Part shown: positions 46,039 through 55,351 of the stretch, piece after piece
Position numbering within the stretch: position 1 is the stretch's first letter
Layout of the letters: each line of letters starts with the position of its first letter
Assembly (NCBI RefSeq): GCF_014203155.1
Contig: NZ_JACHIK010000008.1
Coordinates: forward strand, 62,001-126,000
Direction of reading: 5' to 3'
From: Shinella fusca
GTDB lineage: Bacteria > Pseudomonadota > Alphaproteobacteria > Rhizobiales > Rhizobiaceae
Length of the DNA stretch: 64,000 nt
Position numbers and translations under genes: made by a program
The notes under the pieces: model-generated
The model's input: only the letters and a program-made list of their open reading frames with translations
Told to the model about the DNA's origin: nothing
Database searches by the model: none

Positions 46039-47538
46039 ATGAACGACGCGGTGCGCAAGCTGAACCAGGCCGGCCGGGAGCCGGCGGAAGCCCATCATCG
46101 CGAGGCGCCGAACAACGTCGAGGCCGAACAGGCGCTCCTCGGCGCCATCCTCGTCAACAACGATGCCTATTACCGCGTCTCGGATTTCCTCAAGCCCATC
46201 CATTTCTACGAGCCGCTGCACCGCAAGATCTACGAGCTTGCCGGCGACACGATCCGCATGGGCAAGATCGCGACCACCATCACGCTGAAGACCCACCTGC
46301 CGGCCGACGGCAAGGTCGGCGACCTGACGATCCCGCAATACCTCGCGCGCCTCGCCTCCGAAGCCGTGACGATCATCAACGCGGAAGACTACGGCCGGGC
46401 GATCTACGACCTGGCGCTCCGCCGCTCGCTGATCACCATCGGCGAGGACATGGTCAACATCGCCTATGACGCGCCGCTCGACATGCCGCCGCAGAACCAG
46501 ATCGAGGACGCCGAACGCCGCCTGTTCGAGCTGGCCGAGACCGGCCGCTACGACGGCGGCTTCCAGTCGTTCAACGACGCGGTAGCGCAGGCGATCGACA
46601 TGGCGGGCGCCGCCTTCGAGCGCGACGGCTCGCTTTCGGGCATTTCCACCGGCATCCACTCGCTCGACGCCCGCATGGGCGGCCTGCAGCGCTCGGATCT
46701 GATCGTGCTCGCCGGACGCCCCGGCATGGGCAAGACCTCGCTTGCCACCAACATCGCCTACAACATCGCCGCGTCCTACGAACCGGAGGTGCAGGCGGAC
46801 GGCTCGTTCAAGGCGCGCAACGGCGGCGTCGTCGGCTTCTACTCGCTCGAAATGTCCTCCGAACAGCTCGCCACGCGTATCATCTCCGAACAGACGGAAG
46901 TGTCGTCGTCAAAAATCCGCCGCGGCGACATTTCCGAGGCCGATTTCGAAAAGCTCGTCGCCTGCAGCCAGATGATGCAGAAGGTGCCGCTCTATATCGA
47001 CCAGACCGGCGGTATCTCGATTGCGCAGCTTTCCGCCCGCGCGCGGCGCTTGAAGCGCCAGCGCGGCCTCGATTGCCTGGTGGTGGACTATATCCAGCTC
47101 ATGACCGGCTCGGGCAAATCCAGCGACAACCGCGTGCAGGAAATCACCCAGATCACCACGGGCCTGAAGGCGCTCGGCAAGGAGCTGAACGTGCCGATCA
47201 TCGCGCTCTCGCAGCTCTCCCGACAAGTGGAAAGCCGCGAGGACAAGCGCCCGCAGCTCTCCGACCTTCGCGAATCCGGCTCCATCGAGCAGGACGCCGA
47301 CGTGGTGCTCTTCGTGTTCCGCGAAGAATACTATGTGAAGAACCTCGAGCCGCGCGACGAGTTCGACCCGAAATACGAAGAATGGAAGATGCAGTTCGAG
47401 AAGGTGAAGGGCACGGCGGACGTCATCATCGCCAAGCAGCGCCACGGGCCGACAGGCACGGTGAAACTCGCCTTCCAGTCGGAATACACCCGCTTCACCG
47501 ACCTCGCGGACCCGTCGTTCACGCAGTACGAGCATTGA
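46039..47538 (+). CDS. dnaB: Replicative DNA helicase DnaB
   Basis: 499 residues. N-domain (PNNVEAEQALLGAILVNNDAYYRV) for primase contact, RecA-like C-domain with Walker A GRPGMGKTSLA and the Walker B VVDYIQLMTG. LSQLSRQVESREDKRPQLSDLRESGSIEQDAD holds the sensor and arginine-finger region. Hexameric, unwinds ahead of the fork. Complete. Confidence 0.98.
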   Translation: MNDAVRKLNQAGREPAEAHHREAPNNVEAEQALLGAILVNNDAYYRVSDFLKPIHFYEPLHRKIYELAGDTIRMGKIATTITLKTHLPADGKVGDLTIPQYLARLASEAVTIINAEDYGRAIYDLALRRSLITIGEDMVNIAYDAPLDMPPQNQIEDAERRLFELAETGRYDGGFQSFNDAVAQAIDMAGAAFERDGSLSGISTGIHSLDARMGGLQRSDLIVLAGRPGMGKTSLATNIAYNIAASYEPEVQADGSFKARNGGVVGFYSLEMSSEQLATRIISEQTEVSSSKIRRGDISEADFEKLVACSQMMQKVPLYIDQTGGISIAQLSARARRLKRQRGLDCLVVDYIQLMTGSGKSSDNRVQEITQITTGLKALGKELNVPIIALSQLSRQVESREDKRPQLSDLRESGSIEQDADVVLFVFREEYYVKNLEPRDEFDPKYEEWKMQFEKVKGTADVIIAKQRHGPTGTVKLAFQSEYTRFTDLADPSFTQYEH

Positions 47539-47618
47539 GGCGGAAGGGGTGCCGGGCGGAGGTTGCCTCCCTTCGGCGCTCCTTCACCACCGTCGACGCA
47601 TCGCGTTTACCCGCCCCC

Positions 47619-48218
47619 TCACCTCCTGCGAAACCCCGGGGCCTTGCAGAAATCCGCGACGATGGCGAGGGCGCGGCGGGCGCGGGCTTTTTGCTCGGCG
47701 TCCATCATCGGCAGGTCGAGGCGGTCGGAGCAGGTCTCGCCGGTCGCCGCCTCGCCTGAGAGCGACATGCGGCTGGAACAGTAGAGCCCCTCGCCCGCAA
47801 GCACGACCTGCACGGCCGCCTCCGAATCGAGCGGCACGGGGTTGGTCTCGGCGATCATGTCCTCCACCGAGGCATAGGCGGTGACGGAGGTGATGCGGGC
47901 GAGGTCGACGAGGCCGAGCGTCAGGGTTGCCCACTTGTCGGGGAATTGCAGGGCCGAGATCGTGCGGGCGCGGCAGGGGGCGCCGGACACTTCGAGCCGC
48001 GTCGCCAGCCGCGGCGCGTCGGGGTTCTCCACGACGGAATAGTAGATGTCGCCGCTGTTGTCGCGTTCCGGCAGGGCGCCGTCCTGGGCAAGGCCGAGCA
48101 GCACGGCATGCGTCTGGCGCATCTCGGCATCGGTCGGCGTTTCCTGCGCCGCCGCCGGCATCCGGCAGGCGAGCGCGATGGCCGCCGCCCAAAACATCGT
48201 TCCCGCCGTGCGCCGCAT
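47619..48218 (-). CDS. Secreted protein of unknown function
   Basis: 199 residues with a signal peptide (MFWAAAIALACRMPAAAQ). The mature region has cysteines near PCRART, GLYCSSRM, ETCSDRL and FCKAPG that could form two disulfides. I do not recognise a family. It interrupts an otherwise plus-strand run between dnaB and alr and is convergent with dnaB. ATG at 48218 gives the best signal peptide; a form starting at 48302 is possible but lacks one. Confidence 0.72.
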   Translation of the reverse strand: MRRTAGTMFWAAAIALACRMPAAAQETPTDAEMRQTHAVLLGLAQDGALPERDNSGDIYYSVVENPDAPRLATRLEVSGAPCRARTISALQFPDKWATLTLGLVDLARITSVTAYASVEDMIAETNPVPLDSEAAVQVVLAGEGLYCSSRMSLSGEAATGETCSDRLDLPMMDAEQKARARRALAIVADFCKAPGFRRR

Positions 48219-48319
48219 GGTTCCCCCGTTTCGGCCGGCACCATAGAGGCCGCTCCCGCCGGCGGCAATGCGGCCGGCGGGCATATTGCCGCCATGGTCC
48301 ACAGGCTGTATTCAAAGCC

Positions 48320-49489
48320 ATGAGCACGCAGCACACGCCCGCCCGTTCCAGCCTTCCCGTTGCCGGCGAGGACCATGCCCGCCTGACCGTCGACCTTTCC
48401 GCGCTCGCCGACAACTGGCGCGCCATGGCGCGCCGCTCGGGCGCGGCCCGCGCCGCCGCCGTCCTGAAGGCGGATGCCTACGGCATCGGGCTGGAACCGG
48501 CGGCAAGGACCTTCCACCAGGCGGGCGCGCGCGATTTCTTCGTCGCCACCCCGGCGGAAGGCGCGGCGCTGCGGGCCATCCTGCCCGAGGTGCGCATCTA
48601 CGTGCTGTCCGGCATGTGGGCCGGCTCGGAGCGGCTGTTCTTCGAATTCGACCTCGTGCCCGTCATCGCCTCGGAAGAACAGCTCGTCGTCTTCATGGCG
48701 GCGATCGCCGAGGGAGGTGACCTTCCCTGCGTGCTGCATGTCGATACCGGCATGAGCCGCCTTGGCCTGCGGGTCGAGGACGCGCTGGCGCTCGCGGACG
48801 ACCCGGCGCGGCCGGCGAGCTTCTCGCCGATCATGCTCCTCAGCCACCTCGCCTGCGCGGACGATCCCGGGCATATCCTCAACCGCCAGCAATTGCAGCG
48901 CTTCCGCAGCGTCGTCTCGGCCTATGACGATATCGATGCGAGCCTTGCCAATTCGGCCGGCATCTTCCTCGGCGAGGACTATCACTTCACTCTCACCCGC
49001 CCGGGCATTTCGCTCTATGGCGGGGCGGCGGTCAATGGTGTCGCCAATCCCATGAAGCCGGTCGTCACCGCCGAGGCGCGCATTCTGCAGGTGCGCGAGG
49101 CCAAGGCCGGCGAGAGCGTGAGCTACGGCGCCACCGCCGTCGTTTCGCGCGACACGCGCATCGCCGTCGCCGCCATCGGCTATGCGGACGGCTACATGCG
49201 CAGCCTTTCCGGCTCCGGCGTGCCGGTGCGGCAGGCGAACATTCCGGGCGCGCAGGGCGTCGTGCATGGCCATGCCGTGCCGGTCATCGGCCGCGTCACC
49301 ATGGACCTCACCCATTTCGACGTGACGGACCTGCCGGCCGGCAGCGTGCGGGCCGGCGACTTCATCGAGCTCTTCGGCCGCTCCATGCCGGTTAGCGACG
49401 TCGCGCGCGCCGGCGGCACCATCGACTACGAATTGCTGACGAGCCTCGGCCGCCGCTACGAACGGCGCTACGAGCTGGCGAAAAAATAG
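48320..49489 (+). CDS. alr: Alanine racemase
   Basis: 389 residues; PLP enzyme making D-alanine for peptidoglycan. PLP lysine in AVLKADAYGIGLEP near residue 50, second catalytic base tyrosine in ESVSYGATAVVSRD, and RVTMDLTHFDVTD are conserved. The ATG at 48320 was chosen over in-frame starts far upstream; divergent from the unknown secreted gene. Confidence 0.95.
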   Translation: MSTQHTPARSSLPVAGEDHARLTVDLSALADNWRAMARRSGAARAAAVLKADAYGIGLEPAARTFHQAGARDFFVATPAEGAALRAILPEVRIYVLSGMWAGSERLFFEFDLVPVIASEEQLVVFMAAIAEGGDLPCVLHVDTGMSRLGLRVEDALALADDPARPASFSPIMLLSHLACADDPGHILNRQQLQRFRSVVSAYDDIDASLANSAGIFLGEDYHFTLTRPGISLYGGAAVNGVANPMKPVVTAEARILQVREAKAGESVSYGATAVVSRDTRIAVAAIGYADGYMRSLSGSGVPVRQANIPGAQGVVHGHAVPVIGRVTMDLTHFDVTDLPAGSVRAGDFIELFGRSMPVSDVARAGGTIDYELLTSLGRRYERRYELAKK

Positions 49490-49557
49490 GACACGTTCCC
49501 GTTTTGTGCTAAGGGCTGCCGAAGCGATTCCACCGACGCTCCGGAAAGCGAGACCTG

Positions 49558-50961
49558 ATGGCGAAAGCCCGCACCCAATTCGTCTGCCAGAACTGCGGCA
49601 CCGTGCATTCCCGCTGGGTCGGGAAATGCGAGGGCTGCGGCGAATGGAACACCGTGGTCGAGGAAGACCCGATGGGCGGCATCGGCGCCGGCCCCGGCAA
49701 GGTGCCGAAGAAGGGCCGGCCCGTCGCGCTCACCACGCTTTCCGGCGAGACGGAGGAAGCCCCGCGCATCCACACCGGCATCGCCGAGCTCGACCGGGCG
49801 ACCGGCGGCGGCTTCGTGCGCGGCTCGGCGGTGCTGATCGGCGGCGATCCCGGCATCGGCAAGTCGACGCTGCTCATGCAGTCCGCCGCTGCCCTCTCCC
49901 GCCGCGGCCACCGCATCATCTACGTCTCGGGCGAGGAAGCGGTGGCGCAGGTGCGTCTTCGCGCCCAGCGCCTCGGTGCGCACGAGACCGACGTGCTGCT
50001 CGCCGCCGAAACCAATGTCGAGGACATCCTTGCCACCGTCGGCGAAGGCAAGCGGCCGGACCTCGTGATCATCGATTCGATCCAGACGCTGTGGAGCGAC
50101 ACGGCGGAGGCCGCGCCGGGCACGGTCACGCAGGTGCGCACCGGCGTGCAGGCGATGATCCGCTTCGCCAAGCAGACGGGCGCGGCCATGGTGCTCGTCG
50201 GCCACGTCACCAAGGAGGGCCAGATCGCCGGCCCCCGCGTCGTCGAGCACATGGTCGACGCCGTCCTCTATTTCGAGGGCGACCGCGGCCACCACTACCG
50301 GATTCTCCGCACCGTGAAGAACCGCTTCGGCCCGACGGACGAGATCGGCGTCTTCGAAATGTCCGACATGGGCCTGCGCGAAGTCTCCAACCCGTCCGAG
50401 CTCTTCCTCGGCGAGCGTAATGCGAAAGCCCCGGGCGCGGCGGTCTTCGCCGGCATGGAGGGCACGCGCCCGGTGCTGGTGGAGGTGCAGGCGCTCGTCG
50501 CCCCCACCTCGCTCGGCACGCCGCGGCGCGCGGTCGTCGGCTGGGATTCGGCGCGGCTGTCGATGATCCTCGCGGTGCTGGAGGCCCATTGCGGCGTCCG
50601 GCTCGGCCAGCACGACGTCTACCTCAACGTGGCGGGCGGCTACCGCATCTCGGAACCGGCGGCCGACCTTGCCGTCGCCTCCGCGCTCGTTTCCTCGCTT
50701 GCCGGTCTTGCCCTTCCGTCCGATTGCGTCTATTTCGGCGAAGTCAGCCTGTCGGGTGCCGTTCGCCCGGTGGCGCACACCGCCCAGCGCCTCAAGGAGG
50801 CGGAAAAGCTGGGTTTCTCGCAGGCCGTTCTGCCCGCCGGTTCCGCCGATCTGCCCAAGGGCACGGGCGGACGCTGGAACGAGATCGAGGGCCTGCCGGA
50901 TCTGGTGGCGCGCATTGCCGGTTCGAAGAACGCCCTCACGCGGCAAGACGAGGACGTCTGA
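49558..50961 (+). CDS. radA: DNA repair protein RadA
   Basis: 467 residues. N-terminal C4 zinc finger (CQNCGTVHSRWVGKCEGC), Walker A GGDPGIGKST, the RadA-specific KNRFG motif (VKNRFGPTDEIGVFEM) and a C-terminal Lon-like domain. Promotes branch migration in recombination. 68 bases after alr. Confidence 0.97.
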   Translation: MAKARTQFVCQNCGTVHSRWVGKCEGCGEWNTVVEEDPMGGIGAGPGKVPKKGRPVALTTLSGETEEAPRIHTGIAELDRATGGGFVRGSAVLIGGDPGIGKSTLLMQSAAALSRRGHRIIYVSGEEAVAQVRLRAQRLGAHETDVLLAAETNVEDILATVGEGKRPDLVIIDSIQTLWSDTAEAAPGTVTQVRTGVQAMIRFAKQTGAAMVLVGHVTKEGQIAGPRVVEHMVDAVLYFEGDRGHHYRILRTVKNRFGPTDEIGVFEMSDMGLREVSNPSELFLGERNAKAPGAAVFAGMEGTRPVLVEVQALVAPTSLGTPRRAVVGWDSARLSMILAVLEAHCGVRLGQHDVYLNVAGGYRISEPAADLAVASALVSSLAGLALPSDCVYFGEVSLSGAVRPVAHTAQRLKEAEKLGFSQAVLPAGSADLPKGTGGRWNEIEGLPDLVARIAGSKNALTRQDEDV

Positions 50962-51068
50962 CGCCCTCCGGCAGCGCAAAGCCCCTGTGGGAAACGCGTG
51001 CCGAACTGAGACGGCGAAGGCGCCTTCCGCTAATGTGCGCTCCGCACAGGGTTTGGAGTAGGACGAAC

Positions 51069-51677
51069 ATGCCCATCACAATTCTCGACGGTATCGTCAT
51101 CGGCGTCGCGCTGTTCTCCGCCGTGCTGGCGATGGTGCGCGGCTTCTCGCGTGAAGTACTTTCCGTCGCAAGCTGGGTGGGTGCCGCGGCAGCCGCCTAT
51201 TTCCTCTATCCGGTGCTGCTGCCTTACGCGAAGGACTATACGACCAGCGACACGGTCGCCATGGTCGGCTCGGCCGGCGCCGTCTTCCTCGTCGCGCTCA
51301 TCGTGATCTCCTTCATCACCATGCGCATCGCCGACTTCATCATCGACAGCCGTATCGGCGCGCTGGACCGCACGCTCGGCTTCCTGTTCGGCGCGGCCCG
51401 CGGCATCCTGCTCGTCGTCGTCGCCATGCTGTTCTTCAATTGGCTGGTGGCCCCGCAGCAGCAGCCGACCTGGGTGACGACCGCAAAGTCCAAGCCGCTG
51501 CTCGACAATCTCGGCTCGCGCCTCGTGGCGCTGCTGCCGGAGGATGCGGACGCGACGATCCTCGACCGCCTGCGCGGCAAGCCCGCCGGCGGCGAAGGCA
51601 CCACGGAAGACCCGGACGCGGCGACCGGCGGCACGAACCAGGCGCCCGCCGAAGATACGCCCGCCACCAACGGATGA
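51069..51677 (+). CDS. cvpA: CvpA family membrane protein
   Basis: 202 residues, four membrane helices (ILDGIVIGVALFSAVLAMVRGFSREVLSVASWVGA; MVGSAGAVFLVALIVISFITMRI). CvpA affects colicin V production and envelope stress in E. coli; upstream of purF in many bacteria. A Gly/Thr/Ala-rich soluble tail follows. A terminator separates it from purF here. Confidence 0.92.
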   Translation: MPITILDGIVIGVALFSAVLAMVRGFSREVLSVASWVGAAAAAYFLYPVLLPYAKDYTTSDTVAMVGSAGAVFLVALIVISFITMRIADFIIDSRIGALDRTLGFLFGAARGILLVVVAMLFFNWLVAPQQQPTWVTTAKSKPLLDNLGSRLVALLPEDADATILDRLRGKPAGGEGTTEDPDAATGGTNQAPAEDTPATNG

Positions 51678-51680
51678 TCG

Positions 51681-51734
51681 ACCGGGGGAGCCGCCGCTCG
51701 CGAAAAATGACGAAGGCGGGCTCCCCGGTTTTTT
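51681..51734 (+). terminator. Intrinsic terminator between cvpA and purF
   Basis: Long imperfect stem (ACCGGGGGAGCC... pairing with GGGCTCCCCGGT) ending in six T residues. purF therefore has its own promoter. Confidence 0.85.
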
Positions 51735-51867
51735 GATAGGATGAGACATCGCCACTGACGCTCCCGGGCCTCGGTGGCAAATGCTTTCGGTAATACCCAT
51801 ATGGGCATGGCCGAGGACGACGAAGACCCCGTGCAACCTCCTAGGTCCCGAGCAAAGGCTTGCAGCA

Positions 51868-53361
51868 ATGAGCGATTTCCTGTTCCCCGGCCGCCACGAC
51901 GACGATCTCGACGGCGACACGCTTCATGAGGAGTGCGGCGTCTTCGGCATTCTCGGCCATCCGGATGCCGCAACGCTGACGGCGCTCGGCCTGCACGCGC
52001 TCCAGCATCGCGGACAGGAAGCGGCAGGCATCGTCTCCTTCGACGGCAAGCAGTTCCACACCGAAAAGCACATGGGCCTCGTCGGCGACCACTACACGAA
52101 CCCGGCGACGCTGGCGAAACTGCCGGGCAACATGGCGATCGGCCACACGCGCTATTCCACCACCGGGGAAGTGGCGCTGCGCAACGTGCAGCCGCTCTTC
52201 GCCGAGCTCGAAGTCGGCGGCATCGCCGTCGCGCACAACGGCAACTTCACCAACGGCCTCACGCTGCGCCGCCAGCTCATCGCCGGCGGGGCGATCTGTC
52301 AGTCGACCTCCGACACGGAAGTCGTCCTGCATCTCATCGCCCGCTCGCGCTACACCTCCACGACGGACCGCTTCATCGACGCCATCCGCCAGATGGAAGG
52401 CGGCTATTCGATGCTCGGCATCACCCGTACGAAGCTCATCGCCGCGCGCGACCCCACGGGCATCCGCCCCCTCGTCATGGGCGAACTCGACGGCAAGCCG
52501 ATCTTCGCTTCGGAAACCTGCGCGCTCGACATCATCGGCGCCAAATACATCCGCGACGTGGAGAACGGCGAGATCGTCGTCTGCGAGATCCAGCCGGACG
52601 GCTCGATCACCATCGAGGCGAAGAAATCCGGCAATCCGCAGCCCGAGCGCCTCTGCCTCTTCGAATATGTCTATTTCGCCCGGCCGGATTCGGTCGTCGG
52701 CGGGCGCAGCGTCTATGTGGCGCGCAAGAACATGGGCATCAACCTTGCCAAGGAGCATCCGGTCGAGGGCGACGTCGTCGTGCCCGTGCCGGACGGCGGC
52801 ACGCCCGCCGCGCTCGGCTATGCGCAGGAAAGCGGCATCCCGTTCGAATACGGCATCATCCGCAACCACTATGTCGGGCGCACCTTCATCGAGCCGACGC
52901 AGCAGATCCGCGCCTTCGGCGTGAAGCTCAAGCACTCGGCCAACCGCGCGATGATCGACGGCAAGCGCGTCATCCTCGTCGACGATTCCATCGTGCGCGG
53001 CACGACCTCGCTGAAGATCGTGCAGATGATCCGCGATGCCGGGGCCAGGGAAGTGCATATCCGCGTCGCCAGCCCGATGATCTTCTACCCGGACTTCTAC
53101 GGCATCGACACGCCGGACCGCGACAAGCTGCTCGCCAACCAGTACAACGACGTGAAAGCCATGGCGAAACATATCGGCGCGGATTCGCTGGAGTTCATCT
53201 CCATCGACGGCCTCTACCGCGCCGTGGGCGGCGAGGACCGCAATCCCGCCCGCCCGCAGTTCACCGACCACTACTTCACCGGCGACTATCCGACGCGCCT
53301 CCTTGACAAGGAAGGCGAGACGATGGGACGGAAGCTCTCGGTTCTGGCAAGCAACGGATAA
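51868..53361 (+). CDS. purF: Amidophosphoribosyltransferase
   Basis: 497 residues; first committed step of purine synthesis, making phosphoribosylamine from PRPP and glutamine. Class II glutaminase nucleophile is Cys-23 in EECGVFG, so a 22-residue propeptide is expected. GHTRYSTTG and HNGNFTNG complete the glutaminase site; VILVDDSIVRGTTS is the PRPP loop. Its leader carries a GCCAC...GTGGC hairpin (51751-51778) and a CCCATATGGG palindrome (51796-51805), roles unknown. Confidence 0.97.
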   Translation: MSDFLFPGRHDDDLDGDTLHEECGVFGILGHPDAATLTALGLHALQHRGQEAAGIVSFDGKQFHTEKHMGLVGDHYTNPATLAKLPGNMAIGHTRYSTTGEVALRNVQPLFAELEVGGIAVAHNGNFTNGLTLRRQLIAGGAICQSTSDTEVVLHLIARSRYTSTTDRFIDAIRQMEGGYSMLGITRTKLIAARDPTGIRPLVMGELDGKPIFASETCALDIIGAKYIRDVENGEIVVCEIQPDGSITIEAKKSGNPQPERLCLFEYVYFARPDSVVGGRSVYVARKNMGINLAKEHPVEGDVVVPVPDGGTPAALGYAQESGIPFEYGIIRNHYVGRTFIEPTQQIRAFGVKLKHSANRAMIDGKRVILVDDSIVRGTTSLKIVQMIRDAGAREVHIRVASPMIFYPDFYGIDTPDRDKLLANQYNDVKAMAKHIGADSLEFISIDGLYRAVGGEDRNPARPQFTDHYFTGDYPTRLLDKEGETMGRKLSVLASNG

Positions 53362-53373
53362 TTGAAGACAATC

Positions 53374-54114
53374 ATGAGCATCGACCTGAAAGGCCGCCTC
53401 GCGCTGGTCACCGGCGCGTCGCGCGGCATCGGCTATTTCACCGCCCTGGAACTGGCGAAAGCCGGCGCGCATGTCATCGCCTGCGCCCGCACCGTCGGGG
53501 GGCTGGAAGAACTCGACGATGCAATCAAGGAACTCGGCGGCAGCGCGACGCTGGTGCCCTTCGACCTTGCCGACATGGCGGCCATCGACAAGCTCGGCGG
53601 CTCGATCTTCGAGCGCTGGGGCAGGCTCGACATCCTCGTCGCCAATGCCGGCGTGCTCGGCACGATCTCGCCGATCGACCATGTCGAGGCGAAGGTCTTC
53701 GAGAAGGTCATGACGATCAACGTCACCGCGACGTGGCGGCTCATCCGCTCCCTCGCGCCGCTGCTGCTGAAGTCAGATGCCGGCCGCGCCGTGCTCCTCT
53801 CCTCCAGCGCCGCGCACAAATGCAAGCCCTTCTGGGGGCCCTACTCCGCTTCCAAGGCCGCCGTGGAAGCCCTTGCCCGCACCTGGGCCGGCGAGACGCA
53901 GCGCACGGCGCTGCGCATCACCTCGCTCGACCCCGGCGCCACCCGCACCGCCATGCGCGCGCAGGCCGTGCCCGGCGAGGACCCGGCGACGGTGCAGCAC
54001 CCCTCCGAAGTGGCCAAGGCCATCCTGCCGCTGGTCTCGCCGGACTATGCCGAGACGGGCAAGCTCTTCGACATGCGCAAGGGACGGCTGGTGGAGTATC
54101 GCCTGCCGGAGTGA
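53374..54114 (+). CDS. Short-chain dehydrogenase/reductase
   Basis: 246 residues. TGASRGIG cofactor loop, NAG (VANAGVLG), Ser-Ser before WGPYSASKAA (Tyr, Lys). Substrate unknown; SDRs of this type follow purF in rhizobia, 12 bases downstream, and are probably co-transcribed with it. ATG at 53374 preferred to a TTG four codons earlier. Followed by a REP pair. Confidence 0.88.
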   Translation: MSIDLKGRLALVTGASRGIGYFTALELAKAGAHVIACARTVGGLEELDDAIKELGGSATLVPFDLADMAAIDKLGGSIFERWGRLDILVANAGVLGTISPIDHVEAKVFEKVMTINVTATWRLIRSLAPLLLKSDAGRAVLLSSSAAHKCKPFWGPYSASKAAVEALARTWAGETQRTALRITSLDPGATRTAMRAQAVPGEDPATVQHPSEVAKAILPLVSPDYAETGKLFDMRKGRLVEYRLPE

Positions 54115-54148
54115 CGGCGGGCTTCTTTTTGAGAGGCGGGTGCCGCGT

Positions 54149-54285
54149 GGATCCTCGGGTCTAGCCCGAGGATGACGGTGGGGAAGAGAGGCTACCCATC
54201 CGTCGAACGGTGCGGCATGCGGAAGCGCCGCTTTTGCCGCCATACTTCCCGTTTGTCGTCATCCTCGGGCTTGCCCCGAGGATCC
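54149..54285. repeat. REP-type palindrome pair, long-spacer class (copy 5)
   Basis: Facing palindromes at 54149-54177 and 54258-54285 around a spacer containing GCGGCATGCGGAAGCGCCGC, closely related to the copy at 8553-8688 (137 against 136 bases in total). Confidence 0.9.
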
Positions 54286-54308
54286 ACGTCCCACTATTCA
54301 GGCCCAGC

Positions 54309-55346
54309 CTAGTCCCCCACCACCGTCCGCACCTCCACCGAAAGCCCTGGCGCAAGGTACTGCGCAAGGTCCTGCCCCTCGTCGATGGTGATGCGCACGG
54401 GAATGCGCTGGGCGATCTTGGTGAAGTTGCCGGTGGCGTTGTCGGGCCGGATAACGCTGAATTCCGAGCCGGCGGCGGGGGAGAAGCGTTCGACATGGCC
54501 CTTCAGCACGGCGTGCTTGAAGGCGTCCACCGTCAGTTCCACCGCCTGCCCCGGCTTGATGTAGGCAAGCTGCGTCTCCTTGAAGTTGGCGATCACCCAG
54601 GTATCGCGCGGCACGACGGCCATGAGCTGCGTGCCGGCGGCGACATACTGGCCCAGCTTGACGCCCACCTCGCCCACCGCGCCGTCGCGCGGGGCCGTGA
54701 TGACCGTGTTGGAGAGGTCGATCTTCGCCAGTTCCACGGAGGCCTCCGCCCCCGCGACGGCCGCACGCAGGGAATCGCGGGCGACGATGATCGTCTGCAG
54801 GTCCTGCTTCGTCACCTCGAGGTTGGCTGCGGCCTGCGTGACGGCGGCTTCCGCCTGGTCGAAGGCGGTGCGGCTCTGCTCGCGGTCGCTCTCGGTGGCG
54901 ATGCCCTTGTCGGAGAGCTCCTCGATGCGGTTGCGGTTCTCCTCCGCCCGGCGCTTGGCATAGCTGGCGCTGGCAAGCGCCGCCTCGCTCGCGCCGATGC
55001 GCGCGTTGGCCGCCTTTTCCTGCTGCTCGGAATTGGCGAGCGCCGCCTTCTGGCTGGCGAGCGTGGCGTTGGCCTGCTCCACCTTCTGGCGATAGATGCG
55101 GTCGTCGAGCCGGGCGAGCACCTGGCCGGCCTTCACCGTCTCGTAGTCCTTCACCGCCACCTCCGTGACGTAGCCGGCGAGCTGCGGGCTGATCAGGGTG
55201 ACGTAGCCGCGCACATAGGCGTTGTCCGTCGTCTGCACATCACTGGAAAAGGGCGGAAGCTGCCAGGCGTAGAGCACGGCGCCGATGCCGGCGAGGCCGA
55301 GGATGAGGGCGAGCGTGGTGGCGGTGTTGCGGATATATGTCTTCAT
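54309..55346 (-). CDS. HlyD/EmrA-type membrane fusion protein
   Basis: 345 residues. One N-terminal helix (TATTLALILGLAGIGAVLYAW), barrel-sandwich TTDNAYVRGYVTLISPQLAGYV, long coiled coil (KRRAEENRNRIEELSDKG...), and the return strand ITAPRDGAVGEVGVKLGQYV. It connects the EmrB pump to an outer-membrane channel not encoded here. Five bases after emrB. Confidence 0.93.
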   Translation of the reverse strand: MKTYIRNTATTLALILGLAGIGAVLYAWQLPPFSSDVQTTDNAYVRGYVTLISPQLAGYVTEVAVKDYETVKAGQVLARLDDRIYRQKVEQANATLASQKAALANSEQQEKAANARIGASEAALASASYAKRRAEENRNRIEELSDKGIATESDREQSRTAFDQAEAAVTQAAANLEVTKQDLQTIIVARDSLRAAVAGAEASVELAKIDLSNTVITAPRDGAVGEVGVKLGQYVAAGTQLMAVVPRDTWVIANFKETQLAYIKPGQAVELTVDAFKHAVLKGHVERFSPAAGSEFSVIRPDNATGNFTKIAQRIPVRITIDEGQDLAQYLAPGLSVEVRTVVGD

Positions 55347-55351
55347 GGCTC

